A DNA stretch of 64,000 bases from positions 26,412 to 90,411 of the forward strand of contig USEI01000006.1 in the NCBI GenBank assembly GCA_900553685.1, given 5' to 3'. The notes under the pieces were generated by a model. That model was not told the origin of the DNA. It did not search any database and saw only the letters and a list, made by a program, of their open reading frames with translations. The number at the start of each line of letters is the position of its first letter. Position 1 is the stretch's first letter. The DNA comes from an uncultured Clostridium sp. (lineage in GTDB: Bacteria; Bacillota; Clostridia; TANB77; CAG-508). Position numbers and translations under genes: made by a program. Below, in pieces: positions 8,945 through 19,200 of this stretch.

Positions 8945-8982
8945 AAGCACTTTAGATACAATCTAAAGTGCTTTTTATATTA
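8945..8982 (+). terminator. Intrinsic terminator of the sortase gene
   Basis: A 13-bp perfect stem (8945-8957 with 8961-8973), 3-base loop, then TTTTTATATTATTTTT. Confidence 0.9.
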
Positions 8983-9243
8983 TTTTTAAAATGTAATATT
9001 AATGAAATAAAAAAAGAGGTAATACTAGAGTAAACGGATGTTTGAAAATTTATAAGATTTTAACAAAGAAAAATAACGTAAAATGCAACTAGATATAAAG
9101 ATTGAAGAAACAGAGATTGAAGAATTTGGCAACATAAAAACTACAAATTTGACATTACTTTTATAAGTGGTAAAATAAAAACACAAAAGATGTACGGAAG
9201 AAAAAATTTGGAGGTAAAAATATAAGTTCATAAGTTTAGAATG
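8983..9243 (+). promoter_or_regulatory. Leader region of nrdD with sigma-A promoter and a small broken frame
   Basis: TTGACA (9149-9154), 16-base spacer and TAAAAT (9171-9176) form a likely nrdD promoter, leaving a leader of about 80 bases. Upstream, an ATG at about 9084 opens a 27-codon frame without a ribosome site, and reading can continue only after a frameshift to about 9220. This may be a gene remnant or chance. No NrdR-type box pair was recognised. Confidence 0.5.
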
Positions 9244-9259
9244 CAGGAGGCAAGACATA

Positions 9260-11182
9260 ATGGAGACAGTAGAAAAAATAAGTGATAGATTAGAAAGAAA
9301 ATTTAATTTTGAAAAATTAAAACCAATAGACAGAAGTATTTTATCATTAGTAAAAAACGCTAATAAGGAAACTATGGAAGAAAATAGTAATAAAAATGCT
9401 GTAGTAGTTTCAACTCAACGAGATTTAATAGCAGGAGAATGTTCAAAAGATATATCAGATAGATTATTACTTCCAAAAGAAATAGTAGATGCTCATAATA
9501 ATGGAGTTTTACATTTTCATGATAAAGATTATTTTATTCAATCAATGCATAATTGTTGTTTAGTAAATATTGGTGATATGTTAGATAATGGAACTGTTAT
9601 GAACGGAAAAATGATAGAAAGTCCAAAAAGTTTTCAGGTTGCTTGTATAGTAATGACACAAATTATTGCATCAGTAGCAAGTAATCAGTATGGAGGGCAA
9701 TCTTTAAATATATGTCATCTTGGAAAATATTTAAGAAGAACTTATGAAAAAGCTTATAAAAAAAGATTTTTAGTGTATTCTGAAAGAGGCTTATCAAAAG
9801 AAGAATGTCATGAAAGAGCAGCAGAAGATGCAATAGAAAGAAGACAAGAAGATTTAGAATCAGGGGTGCAAACAATTCAATATCAGATAAATACTTTAAT
9901 GACTACAAATGGACAAACTCCTTTTGTTACATTATTTATGTATTTAGACAAAGAAGATGAATATATTGAAGAAAATGCAATGATTATAGAAGAAATTTTA
10001 AAACAGAGGTTAAGAGGAATAAAAAATGAAAAGGGTGTTTATATAACACCAGCTTTTCCTAAATTAATATATGTCTTAGATGAAAATAACTGTTTAAAAG
10101 GCGGAAAATATGATTATTTAACAAAACTTGCTGTAAAATGTTCTTCAAAAAGACTATATCCAGATTATATTTCTGCTAAAATAATGAGACAAAATTATGA
10201 AGGAAATGTATTTAGCCCAATGGGCTGCAGAAGTTTCTTATCACCTTGGAAAAATGAAAAAGGAGAATATATATTTGAATCAAGGTTTAATCAAGGTGTT
10301 GTAAGTATAAATTTGCCACAAATAGGAATTATTGCAAAAGGAAATGAAGAAATTTTTTGGAAATTGCTTGATGAACGATTACTTCTTTGTAAAAAAGCTC
10401 TAATGTGCAGACATAATGCACTACTTGGAACTTTATCTGATGCTTCACCAATTCATTGGCAGTATGGTGCAATAGCAAGACTTAAAAAAGGTGAAACAAT
10501 AGATAAATTATTGAATTCTTGTTTTTCAACAATTTCTTTAGGATATATTGGATTATATGAGCTAACAAAATTAATGAAAGGTGTTAGCCATACTTCAAAA
10601 GAGGGGGAAGACTTTTCAGTAAGAGTAATGAAATATTTAAAGGATACAGTAGATAAATGGAAAACTGAAACCGGTCTTGGATTTGCTTTATATGGAACAC
10701 CAGCTGAAAGTTTATGTTACAGATTTGCAAAGATTGATAAAGAAAAATTTGGTGATATTAAAGATGTTACAGATAAAGGATATTATACAAATTCATATCA
10801 TGTAGATGTTAGAGAGAAAATAAATGCATTTGATAAATTAAAATTTGAATCAAAATACCAAAATATTTCATCAGGTGGAGCAATTTCTTATGTTGAGATA
10901 CCTAATATGAAAAATAATTTAGAAGCTTTGGAAGAAATTGTAAAATTTATATATGATAATATTCAATATGCTGAATTTAATACTAAATCAGATTATTGTC
11001 AGGTTTGCGGATTTGATGGTGAGATTATTATAAATGATGAAAATGAATGGGAATGTCCACAATGTGGTAATAAGGATCATAGCAAAATGAACGTTACAAG
11101 AAGAACTTGTGGTTACTTAGGAGAAAATTTTTGGAATGTAGGAAAAACCAAAGAGATAAAAGCAAGAGTTTTACATATTTAA
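9260..11182 (+). CDS. nrdD: Anaerobic (class III) ribonucleoside-triphosphate reductase, no ATP-cone
   Basis: Makes deoxyribonucleotides from NTPs without oxygen, using a glycyl radical installed by NrdG; cytoplasmic. The C-terminus carries the zinc site (Cys580, Cys583, Cys599, Cys602 in CQVCG and CPQCG) and the glycyl radical motif RRTCGYLG. The N-terminal ATP-cone of about 90 residues found in many NrdD proteins is absent: the frame begins close to the catalytic barrel (STQRDLIAGE), giving 640 residues, so activity control by dATP through a cone is not expected. The start has AGGAGG 10 bases upstream. nrdG follows 188 bases downstream with a hairpin between them. This gene is good evidence for anaerobic growth. 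Confidence 0.97.
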   Translation: METVEKISDRLERKFNFEKLKPIDRSILSLVKNANKETMEENSNKNAVVVSTQRDLIAGECSKDISDRLLLPKEIVDAHNNGVLHFHDKDYFIQSMHNCCLVNIGDMLDNGTVMNGKMIESPKSFQVACIVMTQIIASVASNQYGGQSLNICHLGKYLRRTYEKAYKKRFLVYSERGLSKEECHERAAEDAIERRQEDLESGVQTIQYQINTLMTTNGQTPFVTLFMYLDKEDEYIEENAMIIEEILKQRLRGIKNEKGVYITPAFPKLIYVLDENNCLKGGKYDYLTKLAVKCSSKRLYPDYISAKIMRQNYEGNVFSPMGCRSFLSPWKNEKGEYIFESRFNQGVVSINLPQIGIIAKGNEEIFWKLLDERLLLCKKALMCRHNALLGTLSDASPIHWQYGAIARLKKGETIDKLLNSCFSTISLGYIGLYELTKLMKGVSHTSKEGEDFSVRVMKYLKDTVDKWKTETGLGFALYGTPAESLCYRFAKIDKEKFGDIKDVTDKGYYTNSYHVDVREKINAFDKLKFESKYQNISSGGAISYVEIPNMKNNLEALEEIVKFIYDNIQYAEFNTKSDYCQVCGFDGEIIINDENEWECPQCGNKDHSKMNVTRRTCGYLGENFWNVGKTKEIKARVLHI

Positions 11183-11290
11183 TTATAATTAACATATAAA
11201 GATGTTAAATAATATTTTTTAAAAAAACATATGTGAATTTAGTAATATACGATAGAAAAAAGTAAATTTTTTATAGAAATTTAAGTAAAG

Positions 11291-11333
11291 GAGCCGTTTG
11301 AATAAAATAAAATAAAAAATATTCATACGGCTC
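11291..11333 (+). other. Long hairpin between nrdD and nrdG
   Basis: A 14-bp inverted repeat with a single mismatch (11291-11304 with 11320-11333, GAGCCGTTTGAATA arm) around a 15-base A-rich loop. No U-tract follows, so it is not a standard terminator. It could stabilise the nrdD message or tune nrdG expression. Confidence 0.6.
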
Positions 11334-11370
11334 ATATTGTGTAGAGAAGTATTTTAAGAAGGTGAAACAA

Positions 11371-12117
11371 ATGAATTATGCAGATATAAAAACAGTTGAC
11401 ATACAAGATGGAACAGGAATTAGAGTTTCTATATATGTGAGTGGTTGCCATTTTCATTGTAAAGGATGCCATAATAAAGAAGCTTGGGATTTTAATTATG
11501 GAAAAAAATTTGATGAAACTACTATTAATTATATAATAAATGCTATGGATCATGAATATATTTCAGGTTTATCTATACTTGGTGGAGAACCAATGGAGCT
11601 AGCAAATCAACAAGCTTTAGTGGGACTTGTGAAAAAAGTAAAAGAAATATATCCACAAAAAACAATTTGGTGTTACACAGGGTATAAATTTAAAGAAGAT
11701 TTATTAGAAAAAATGTATAAAGAATATTCTTATACAAAAGAACTTTTAAATAATATTGATATAATAGTAGATGGAGAATTTATTGAAGAAAAGAAATTAG
11801 TTGATTTAAAATTTAGAGGCTCTACTAATCAAAAGAAAATTGATGTAAAAGCTAGCTTAAAAACAGGAAGAATAGTAGAATTGAAATTTGGTGATGAAGA
11901 AAGATATGAAAATATTGAGAAAAAACAGGAAAATTCTAAAGTATTAATTTTTAAAGAATTTAAAATTGATGAGAAAAGTTCATCAAAGAAAAAAGAACCA
12001 GTATATATAAATGTAGACAATAGGGCTTATTTTGATTCTCAGCAGGAACCTACATTAACATATCAAATTCAAGAAATGAAAGAGAAAGTCGTAGCAGAAA
12101 AAGCAAGACATGCATAA
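11371..12117 (+). CDS. nrdG: Anaerobic ribonucleotide reductase activating protein (radical SAM), with C-terminal extension
   Basis: Radical-SAM enzyme that generates the glycyl radical on NrdD by reductive cleavage of S-adenosylmethionine. The CxxxCxxC iron-sulfur motif reads CHFHCKGC near residue 30, followed by NKEAWDF as in NrdG, and LGGEPM is present. Typical NrdG has about 155-175 residues; this one has 248. The additional roughly 80 residues after FRGSTNQKKID are charged and without a known domain. The ATG at 11371 has AAGGTG 6 bases upstream; the in-frame GTG at 11362 lies inside that site and is rejected. It is located downstream of nrdD in the same direction, as expected for partners. 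Confidence 0.94.
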   Translation: MNYADIKTVDIQDGTGIRVSIYVSGCHFHCKGCHNKEAWDFNYGKKFDETTINYIINAMDHEYISGLSILGGEPMELANQQALVGLVKKVKEIYPQKTIWCYTGYKFKEDLLEKMYKEYSYTKELLNNIDIIVDGEFIEEKKLVDLKFRGSTNQKKIDVKASLKTGRIVELKFGDEERYENIEKKQENSKVLIFKEFKIDEKSSSKKKEPVYINVDNRAYFDSQQEPTLTYQIQEMKEKVVAEKARHA

Positions 12118-12235
12118 ATAGAGATTAAGGACAAAGTCAAAAATAGACAGTAAAAAGTTAAAATTATAACTTATAGAAATATAAAAACTATATTAATATA
12201 TTAAAGTGTATATTAAAAATAATATAAAAATAATA

Positions 12236-12264
12236 TTGAAAATAATATAAAAACTTTATAAAAT
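12236..12264 (+). promoter_or_regulatory. Predicted promoter of the PRPP synthetase gene
   Basis: TTGAAA (12236-12241), 17-base spacer, TAAAAT (12259-12264), giving a leader of about 100 bases. The surrounding 12180-12300 is almost pure A/T with three AATAATATAAAA-like repeats, so confidence is limited. Confidence 0.5.
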
Positions 12265-12370
12265 ATATATGTAAAAATTATATACTAAAATTTAAGGTTT
12301 ATAGATATCCTAAAAAATCTAAATTTTATAAGAAGGAGATACATTAATAAATAATTAATGTAAAGAGGTA

Positions 12371-13318
12371 ATGGAGAACTTAAAAATATTCTCATGTAGT
12401 AATTCGGCAGAAAAATTTACAGATGAAATCTGTGATTATTTAAAAATTGAAAAAGGAAAAATTCAAAGAATGAAATTTAAAAATGATAACAATTTTATTC
12501 AAATTCTTGAAACAGTTAGAGATAAAGACGTATTTTTAATTCAAACAACAGAGCCACCAGTAAATGAAAGAATAATGGAACTACTTATAACAATAGATGC
12601 AGTTAAAAGAGCTTCAGCTAAAAGAATTACAGTAGTATTACCTTATTATATGTATTCAAGATCAGATAAGAAAGATCAGCCAAGAATACCAGTTACAGCT
12701 AAACTATTAGCTCAACTTTTAGAAGCAGCAGGTGCTAATAGAGTTTTAACTTGTGACTTACATAATAGAGCTATACAAGCTTATTTTAACATTAACTGCG
12801 ATGTATTAACTGGACAAAGCTTATTAGAAAAATATTTTGATTTAAAAGATATTGAAAACAAGGTTGTTGTGGCAACAGATGCTGGAAGTTCAAAAAAAGC
12901 ATATAAATATGCAGAACATTTTGGATGTCCTATAGCTTTGGTAGATAAAAGAAGAGATGGAAATGATGATAGGGCAATAGCAACAAGTGTTATAGGAGAA
13001 ATAAAAGGAAAAAATGCTTTAGTATTTGATGACGAAGTAGATACAGCTGGTTCAATAATGGAAACAGTAGAAGTTATTAAAAAATTTGGTGCAAAAGATG
13101 TATATGTAGGATGTACACACGGAATTCTTTCAGGGCCTGCAATAGATAGAATTAAAAATTCTGAAATAAAAGAATTAGTCATGACAAGTACAGTTCCGCT
13201 TTCAAAGGAAAAACAAATAGATAAAATTGTTGTAGTTTCTATTTCAGAACTTTTTGCAGAAGCAATAAAAAGAATACATGAAGAGACTTCAATAGGAGAG
13301 CTATTTGATGTAAATTAA
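12371..13318 (+). CDS. prs: Ribose-phosphate pyrophosphokinase (PRPP synthetase)
   Basis: Makes PRPP from ribose 5-phosphate and ATP for purine, pyrimidine, histidine and NAD synthesis; cytoplasmic. At 315 residues it matches the family. Visible motifs are the N-terminal IFSCSNSAEKF, the RASAKRITVVLPYY region, the catalytic-loop KRRDG and the PRPP-binding DDEVDTAGS. The last differs from the common DDIIDTGGT, and the segment usually reading SDGE reads KNDNN, so this is a divergent member; a paralogue elsewhere is possible. The start is the first ATG after an in-frame stop, with GAGG only a few bases away, a short spacer. Confidence 0.9.
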   Translation: MENLKIFSCSNSAEKFTDEICDYLKIEKGKIQRMKFKNDNNFIQILETVRDKDVFLIQTTEPPVNERIMELLITIDAVKRASAKRITVVLPYYMYSRSDKKDQPRIPVTAKLLAQLLEAAGANRVLTCDLHNRAIQAYFNINCDVLTGQSLLEKYFDLKDIENKVVVATDAGSSKKAYKYAEHFGCPIALVDKRRDGNDDRAIATSVIGEIKGKNALVFDDEVDTAGSIMETVEVIKKFGAKDVYVGCTHGILSGPAIDRIKNSEIKELVMTSTVPLSKEKQIDKIVVVSISELFAEAIKRIHEETSIGELFDVN

Positions 13319-13321
13319 CTA

Positions 13322-13351
13322 TTGACAATTTATGACTTTGTAATGTATAAT
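13322..13351 (+). promoter_or_regulatory. Strong sigma-A promoter of rpsU
   Basis: Perfect TTGACA (13322-13327) and perfect TATAAT (13346-13351) with an 18-base spacer, immediately behind the prs stop codon. This fits high expression of a ribosomal protein gene. Confidence 0.85.
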
Positions 13352-13443
13352 ATTAAACAGTTAAGCAAAACAAGAGGATTAATTACATAAAAAGAAATCA
13401 ATCCCACGAAATGTTTTTGAGCTTCGGAAGGAGGGGAAAAATA

Positions 13444-13614
13444 ATGTCAGAGGTTAAAGTTAATAATGATAATATAGAAGATGCACTAAAAAGATTTAAA
13501 AGACAATGTGCTAGAAATGGAGTTATACAAGAAGTTAGAAAAAGAGAGCATTATGAGAAACCTAGTGTAAGAAGAAAGAAAAAATCAGAGGCTGCAAGAA
13601 AAAGAAAATTTTAA
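13444..13614 (+). CDS. rpsU: 30S ribosomal protein S21
   Basis: Small basic protein of the 30S platform near the 3' end of 16S rRNA. The 56-residue product has the typical [19 protein letters not shown] start, the [14 protein letters not shown] core and a basic C-terminus. The ATG at 13444 follows GGAGGGG with a 6-base spacer; an in-frame start at 13411 is ignored because it lacks a site. It has its own consensus promoter and terminator, with a leader of about 90 bases. Confidence 0.97.
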   Translation: MSEVKVNNDNIEDALKRFKRQCARNGVIQEVRKREHYEKPSVRRKKKSEAARKRKF

Positions 13615-13621
13615 TAAAATA

Positions 13622-13655
13622 AAAGGACAGTTAACTGTCCTTTATTTTTTTATTT
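13622..13655 (+). terminator. Intrinsic terminator of rpsU
   Basis: A 22-bp perfect palindrome (13622-13643, AAAGGACAGTT arm) followed by TTTATTTTTTTATTT. Confidence 0.9.
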
Positions 13656-13666
13656 GAATGTATCAA

Positions 13667-13698
13667 ATTAATAAATTATTAATATATAATTTATTAAT
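13667..13698 (-). other. A/T-only inverted repeat between convergent rpsU and CAP gene
   Basis: 13-bp arms (13667-13679 and 13686-13698, ATTAATAAATTAT) around a 6-base loop. It may help end the minus-strand CAP transcript, but pure A/T stems are weak, and a half-copy recurs near 13708. Confidence 0.35.
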
Positions 13699-13746
13699 AT
13701 AAAAAATATAATTTATTGATAATAATGTAATTTAAAAATATCAATA

Positions 13747-14496
13747 TTATCTACCAATAAAAAGTTCTACTATAATTTTTCCGTATGCAATACTATCAAC
13801 AACTCCAATTCCAGTATAATTATAATCATTACTTAGAATATTGGCCTTATGAGAGTCTGAATTTAACCAACTTTTTAAAGCAGAAGAAATATCTGAATTA
13901 CCAGCGATATTTTCACTAGCTGTTTTATAAGTGATATTATTACTTTTTAGCATTTCAAAAGGTGTTCCATATGTTGGAGAAGTATGCGAAAAATAGTTAT
14001 TATTCACTAAGTCTTGAGCTTTTAATCTTGCAACATTTTGCAAATTTTCATCTATTTGTAATTCAGGTAGATTATTTTTTTTCCTTTCTTCATTTATAAG
14101 AGTGAGTAAAGTGCTTTCATCATTAGTTAAATTTATGGAGGAGACTTCTTCTACTATTTCTGTATTAGTGACAGCAGCTTTCTCTTCATTAGTTGGAGTT
14201 ATATATTGTATATTTGCTGTTCCAATTTGATCTTCTTCATTTTGAATAATATACCAGTCTCCAATTTTTCCGAATATACGTACATATTCATTTTTATTTA
14301 AAAGATCAATAGCTTTAAAATTTATTCCAGCTCCACTCCTCATATTTAAATATTCTGTGTTAACAATTCCAAGTGAAAAATCAACGGGTTCATAGTTTTG
14401 CATACCAAAAGCTGTAGCAAAAAGGCTTATTGCAAGAAGTAAGATTATGAAAACAAGGCTAATTACAAGTTTATTATTAATAAAAAAGTCTTTCAT
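13747..14496 (-). CDS. Membrane-anchored SH3b-CAP (SCP/PR1, YkwD-like) protein
   Basis: Extracellular protein of unknown activity, held by one N-terminal helix (about residues 9-30). An SH3b domain follows (about 45-100, TEYLNMRSGAG and GDWYII), which usually binds cell wall. The C-terminal CAP domain (about 125-249) shows the family pattern: HTSPTYGTPFEML, ENIAGN and WLNSDSHKANIL. Bacterial CAP proteins of this type are often linked to the wall or to sporulation, but their chemistry is not settled. The ATG at 14496 is chosen because AAAGGA precedes it and the membrane helix follows; 19 further in-frame codons upstream have no site. It is probably transcribed apart from the carboxypeptidase gene, given the terminator between them. 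Confidence 0.9.
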   Translation of the reverse strand: MKDFFINNKLVISLVFIILLLAISLFATAFGMQNYEPVDFSLGIVNTEYLNMRSGAGINFKAIDLLNKNEYVRIFGKIGDWYIIQNEEDQIGTANIQYITPTNEEKAAVTNTEIVEEVSSINLTNDESTLLTLINEERKKNNLPELQIDENLQNVARLKAQDLVNNNYFSHTSPTYGTPFEMLKSNNITYKTASENIAGNSDISSALKSWLNSDSHKANILSNDYNYTGIGVVDSIAYGKIIVELFIGR

Positions 14497-14651
14497 AAAA
14501 TCAATCCTTTCTTTTGTAAAAATTATAATAATGAATAATTCATTATATTTCAAAGAGATTGTACCCTTTGGAAAGTAAAATATACTTAAATTTGAAAAAT
14601 AAAAAAATTATTTATTTAAATTTTTATCTTGTTTTGAAATAAAATCAGATG

Positions 14652-14690
14652 AAAAAAATACAAGTAATAAAATATAAATTACTTGTATTT
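14652..14690 (-). terminator. Intrinsic terminator of the D,D-carboxypeptidase gene
   Basis: 13-bp perfect stem (14656-14668 with 14678-14690). On the minus strand it runs into a T-run, the complement of the A-run at 14652-14658. Confidence 0.8.
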
Positions 14691-14750
14691 TACTGTAAAT
14701 TAATGTATGTTATTAAATAGATTACAAACAAGATATTAAAAATGTTTAAT

Positions 14751-15968
14751 TTAAAAATTGCTTAGAGATTTCAAAATATTGTGAAAATAATAACTCCAAG
14801 AGTTTTTATTTAAAGTATTTTCTAAAATAATGTCTGTTTTACACAAAAGTTCATTATTATTATATAATTGTAATGTCCCAATTTTAGAATTAGTTAAAAT
14901 ATTAGGGGAGAACTTATTTATCATGTATATTTTAGTATGAAGTTTAACATCACCATTAGTTTTTAGTGGAAAGTCATAATTATCCAATTTTTGTAATTTT
15001 AATTTAGGAATAATAGTTGTTTTTTCAAGAATAACATGTTTATTAAAATAATGTATATAATCATTAAACGCACTTTCTATTGTATTTTGAACATTTACGT
15101 ATTTATAAGTTCCAAATACATATTTTATTAAATTAGAACTATCTTGTGTTCTAATTTTTTTTGTATCAGCTCCTAAAACAACTACAATAATATCTAAATT
15201 TCCTCTTTTACAAGATGAAACTAAACATCTTCCAGCACCGAATGTAAAACCTGTTTTTACACCATAAACTCCTTCTAAATTTCCAAGTAATTCATTAGTG
15301 TTTGAAATTGTTCTAGGAGAATTATTTAGTGAGATTGTGCAAATTTTAGTTGAAACGATTTCACGAAACTTAGAATTCTTTAATGCATAATCAGTAAGCA
15401 TTGCTAAATCATAAGCTGTAGTAAAATGATTTGAATCATCAAGACCGTGAGGAGTCACAAAATTTGTATTTAATAGTTTTAAATCTTGGGCTTTTTGGTT
15501 CATTAAAGTTGCAAAATTCTCTAAAGATCCACTTATATATTCTGCAATAGCAATAGCGCAATCGTTTCCGGATCTTAGCATTAATCCATACAATAGATCT
15601 TGCATAGATATTTTCATATTAGTACTAAGTCCTAAAGTTGAGCCTTGAACACTTGCAGCGTTTTTTGAAACAGTAACAATATCATTTAAATTTGCATTTT
15701 CTAAAGCTATAATACAAGTCATAATTTTTGTAGTAGATGCCATTGGAACTTTTTGATATGGAGATTTTTCATATAGAATTGATAAAGTTTTTCTATCTAA
15801 TACTATAATATTTTTTGAATTGGTTTTAGGTTCTTCTGTAAGTAAATTTGCAGTTTCAAAAATTTGAAAAGTGTCTAAATCGTCTACTAATAAATTATCA
15901 TCAGCAAAAGAATATGTAGAAAAAAGAACAATAAAAAATAAAATTAAAAACTTTTTTAAAAATTTCAT
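14751..15968 (-). CDS. D-alanyl-D-alanine carboxypeptidase, S11 family (DacF type)
   Basis: Removes the terminal D-Ala from peptidoglycan stem peptides outside the membrane and so limits cross-linking. An N-terminal signal peptide ends near SFA-DD (residue 22-23). The S11 catalytic motifs are complete: STTK (Ser78, Lys81), SGN (133-135) and KTG (238-240, VYGVKTGFTFGAG). The C-terminal part (about 300-405) fits the beta-rich extension of low-molecular-weight PBPs, but no clear amphipathic membrane anchor could be confirmed. AGGAG precedes the ATG. Clostridial homologues are named DacA or DacF; the name is not decided here. Confidence 0.94.
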   Translation of the reverse strand: MKFLKKFLILFFIVLFSTYSFADDNLLVDDLDTFQIFETANLLTEEPKTNSKNIIVLDRKTLSILYEKSPYQKVPMASTTKIMTCIIALENANLNDIVTVSKNAASVQGSTLGLSTNMKISMQDLLYGLMLRSGNDCAIAIAEYISGSLENFATLMNQKAQDLKLLNTNFVTPHGLDDSNHFTTAYDLAMLTDYALKNSKFREIVSTKICTISLNNSPRTISNTNELLGNLEGVYGVKTGFTFGAGRCLVSSCKRGNLDIIVVVLGADTKKIRTQDSSNLIKYVFGTYKYVNVQNTIESAFNDYIHYFNKHVILEKTTIIPKLKLQKLDNYDFPLKTNGDVKLHTKIYMINKFSPNILTNSKIGTLQLYNNNELLCKTDIILENTLNKNSWSYYFHNILKSLSNF

Positions 15969-16085
15969 TTTATTACACTCCTAAAAAAATGTATGATAAT
16001 TTTTAATATTTATTCTAAATATTAAAATAAAATGTGAACAAAGTGTGAAAACCCTAGAAAAATGCTGAAAAATTAACATAATCTA

Positions 16086-16114
16086 TTGATTTTGAGACAA
16101 AATTGTAATATAAT
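16086..16114 (+). promoter_or_regulatory. Upstream promoter of the adhesin gene
   Basis: TTGATT (16086-16091), 17-base spacer, TATAAT (16109-16114), about 145 bases before the start codon. It precedes a second promoter at 16178, so the gene may be under tandem control. Confidence 0.55.
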
Positions 16115-16177
16115 TGATATGTAATGCGAAAAGCATACAACTCTAAGACAAAATGAAATATGACAATACTAAATATG

Positions 16178-16205
16178 TTGACATACTTTATTTTAGAGTT
16201 ACAAT
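16178..16205 (+). promoter_or_regulatory. Proximal promoter of the adhesin gene
   Basis: TTGACA (16178-16183), 16-base spacer and TACAAT (16200-16205). An 8-bp inverted repeat, AACTCTAA at 16139-16146 and TTAGAGTT at 16193-16200, brackets the region and could be an operator pair. Confidence 0.65.
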
Positions 16206-16257
16206 ATATTATATAATAATATAATTATGTGAAAATGTATTAAGGAAGGTAGATTTT

Positions 16258-19200
16258 ATGTTGAAAAGGAAAGTTTTAAAAATAGCTCTTGTATTAGCAT
16301 GTGTTATGGTATTAATTATGCCATATACATCAACTGTACTTGCAGCAACATTAACACATGAAGATACTAAAGCAGATTTACAAGTTCTTGTAATGCACGA
16401 AGGAGGAGAAGAGTCAAGCGGAACTCTTACAGAAGAACAAAGAAAATTATATGATGAAACACCATATGGATATAGAATTGGTGGTACAAGAATATTTAAA
16501 ATTATTACTAAGGGAGATGTTGATTATTCAAATACTTTCTATTGTTTGAATGCAAATAAATCTTTTCCAGGAGTAACAAACCAAGGATACAATAGTTTAG
16601 AATATACTAATGTAGCTGATTTTAAAGATTCAACAGATTCAAATGTAAAATCTTTACATTTAAGCACAGCTTATTCAGATGATAATGCAAAATGGACAGC
16701 AAATTATAAAGCTTTAGTTTGGCTTGTTAATAATATGTTTTTAGAAAAACAAGCTCCAGAACAAAAAGATGATTATTTAGCCAAAGCTTTTGCTGATTAT
16801 GAAGATTATGATTTAGAAACAGTTAAAGCTTTGTTGACAGATGATGATATAGATGTTGTTCAACAATATGCTATTTGGTATTTTACAAACAATGATACAG
16901 ATAAATTTAATGTTGAGACATTACCTGCTGTTGAATTATCAAAAGTTGAGTTAAATGAAAATAATGAAACTGTTGAAACAAATGGTTCTTATAAAGATAT
17001 AGTTGGAGAATCATATCGTCAAGATATGGCAAATCACTTATATCAATATTTAATAAGATCAGCAAAAGAAGCAGTTGAAACTGCAGTAACTTATCCAGCA
17101 ATAGAAGATATAGAAGCAGTAGCTGAAACTAATGAAGAATACTATATAGCAGGACCTTTTAAAGTAAAATCAGGAACAGCTCCTGAATCAGAATACAAAA
17201 TTTCTTTATTAGATCAAAATGGAGAAGAAATTTCAAGAGATGCTTATAGTATATTAATAGATGGAGAGGAAGTATTTACAGATAAAAATATAAATGAAAT
17301 TTTTAATCAAGAATATTACATATATCTACCAAAAACCAATAAAGATATAACAAAAATTTCTTTGAAACTTTCTTATTCAAGTTATGAATCAGAAGCTTCA
17401 CTTTGGGAAAATAAAACAGTAAATGAAGAAGGTGTTGAAGTTTATCAACCTGTTGTTTTAATAACAAGAGAAGAAACACCTCATATTCAAAATAAAGATG
17501 TTGAAATTAATAGAGACGAGGCAGATTTAGCTTTAAGAAAATATATTATAAAAGTAAATGATGAAAATATTGATAGACAACCAACTGTTGATGTTACAAA
17601 CTTAAAAAATGGAACAGCGACTACAGCAGAATATAAACATCAAAAGTCACCAGTTAAAGTTTCAGCAGGAGATACAATTATTTATGAAATAAGAGTTTAT
17701 AATGAAGCAGATATAGATGCTCAAGGAACAGTAATTGTAGACTCATTACCAAAAGGATTAGAATATGTTGAAGATAGCCAAATAAATAATACTTATGGAT
17801 GGGTGAAATCTGAAACAGCTGGAGAAAACAACACTAAATACACTACAAATTATTTACAAGATAAAGTAATTAAAGCCTTTGACAAGGAAAATGATGAAAC
17901 ATTAGATAGCGCTTATGTTCAAATAGAATGTAGAATTTCTGATACAGCAAAGGCTTCAGCAGTTTTAACAAATGTTGCAGAGATTGCTGAAGATGGTATT
18001 GATGATAGAGATTCAACTCCATTAAATAATGATTATATAAATAATGACTATGACTCTTCAAATTATAAAGGACATAATGATAATAAGGATGATTTAACAG
18101 ATAAAGATTATTATTACAAAGGAAGAGAAGATGATGATGATTTCGAAAAAGTTGAAATCGAAGGAAAAGTTTTTGATTTAAGCTTACAAAAATTTATCAC
18201 AAAAGTAAATGGAGATACACCAAAAACAAGTAGAGAACCAGTAGTTGATGTAACAGATTTAAAAAATGGAACAAGTACAGATGCAAAATATACTACTGTT
18301 AAAACTCCAATGGTCGTTGAAAAAGGAGATATAGTAACATATACAATAAGAGTATATAATGAAGGGGAAATTTCAGGATATGCTGAACAAGTTTCAGACT
18401 ATTTACCAGAAGGGTTAGGATTTTTAGTTGGATATAGAACAAATGTTGACAATTACTGGTCAATTCCTGAAGATTCTAAAACAATAAAATTAAGTGAAAT
18501 AGAAAATGGAAAAGCAAATTTATCTGTAGAAGATTTTACAGATGTTGAAAATTTAGATAATGTAGATGTTGTTACAGGAAAAGTAAAACTAACATCAACA
18601 AAATTAAAATCTACTGATGTAGATGAAAAGAATTTAATACAAGGCTTTGATAAAGAAACAGGGACAGAATTAAGTTACAAAGATATACAAGTTACATGTA
18701 TAGTTTTAGCTGATAAAGTTTCAAATAATAATTTTAAAAATATTGCTGAAATTGTTGATGATTCAGATGAAGATAAAAATCCAATTGATGATATCGATTC
18801 AACTCCAGATACAGTAAATCCTGATGAATATCCTGGAGAAGATGAGAATCAAGATGATAATGACTATGAAGATTTAACAACAGTTGAAAAAGAATTTGAT
18901 TTAAGCTTACAAAAATTTATTACAAAAGTAAATGATACAGAAATTAAAGATAGAGTACCAAGTGTAAGTAAAGACTCAAATGGTAAAGTTCAAATAGTTG
19001 GAAATTCAGAACCACTTGCAGTAGAAAATAATAATTTAATTACTTATACAATAAGAGTATATAATGAAGGAAATATAGCAGGATATGCAGAAGAAATTTC
19101 TGATGATTTACCAAAGGGATTAGAATTTGTTATAGACAATGAAATAAACAAAAAATATGGATGGGTTTTATATGACAAAAATGGAAATGAAACAACAGAT

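Noticed and set aside
9084..9167. 27-codon frame upstream of nrdD as a leader peptide
   Set aside because: No ribosome site, and the better promoter for nrdD lies within or after it.
12781..13182. 133-codon minus-strand frame inside prs
   Set aside because: Antisense shadow of a clear PRPP synthetase; no ribosome site and unlikely composition.
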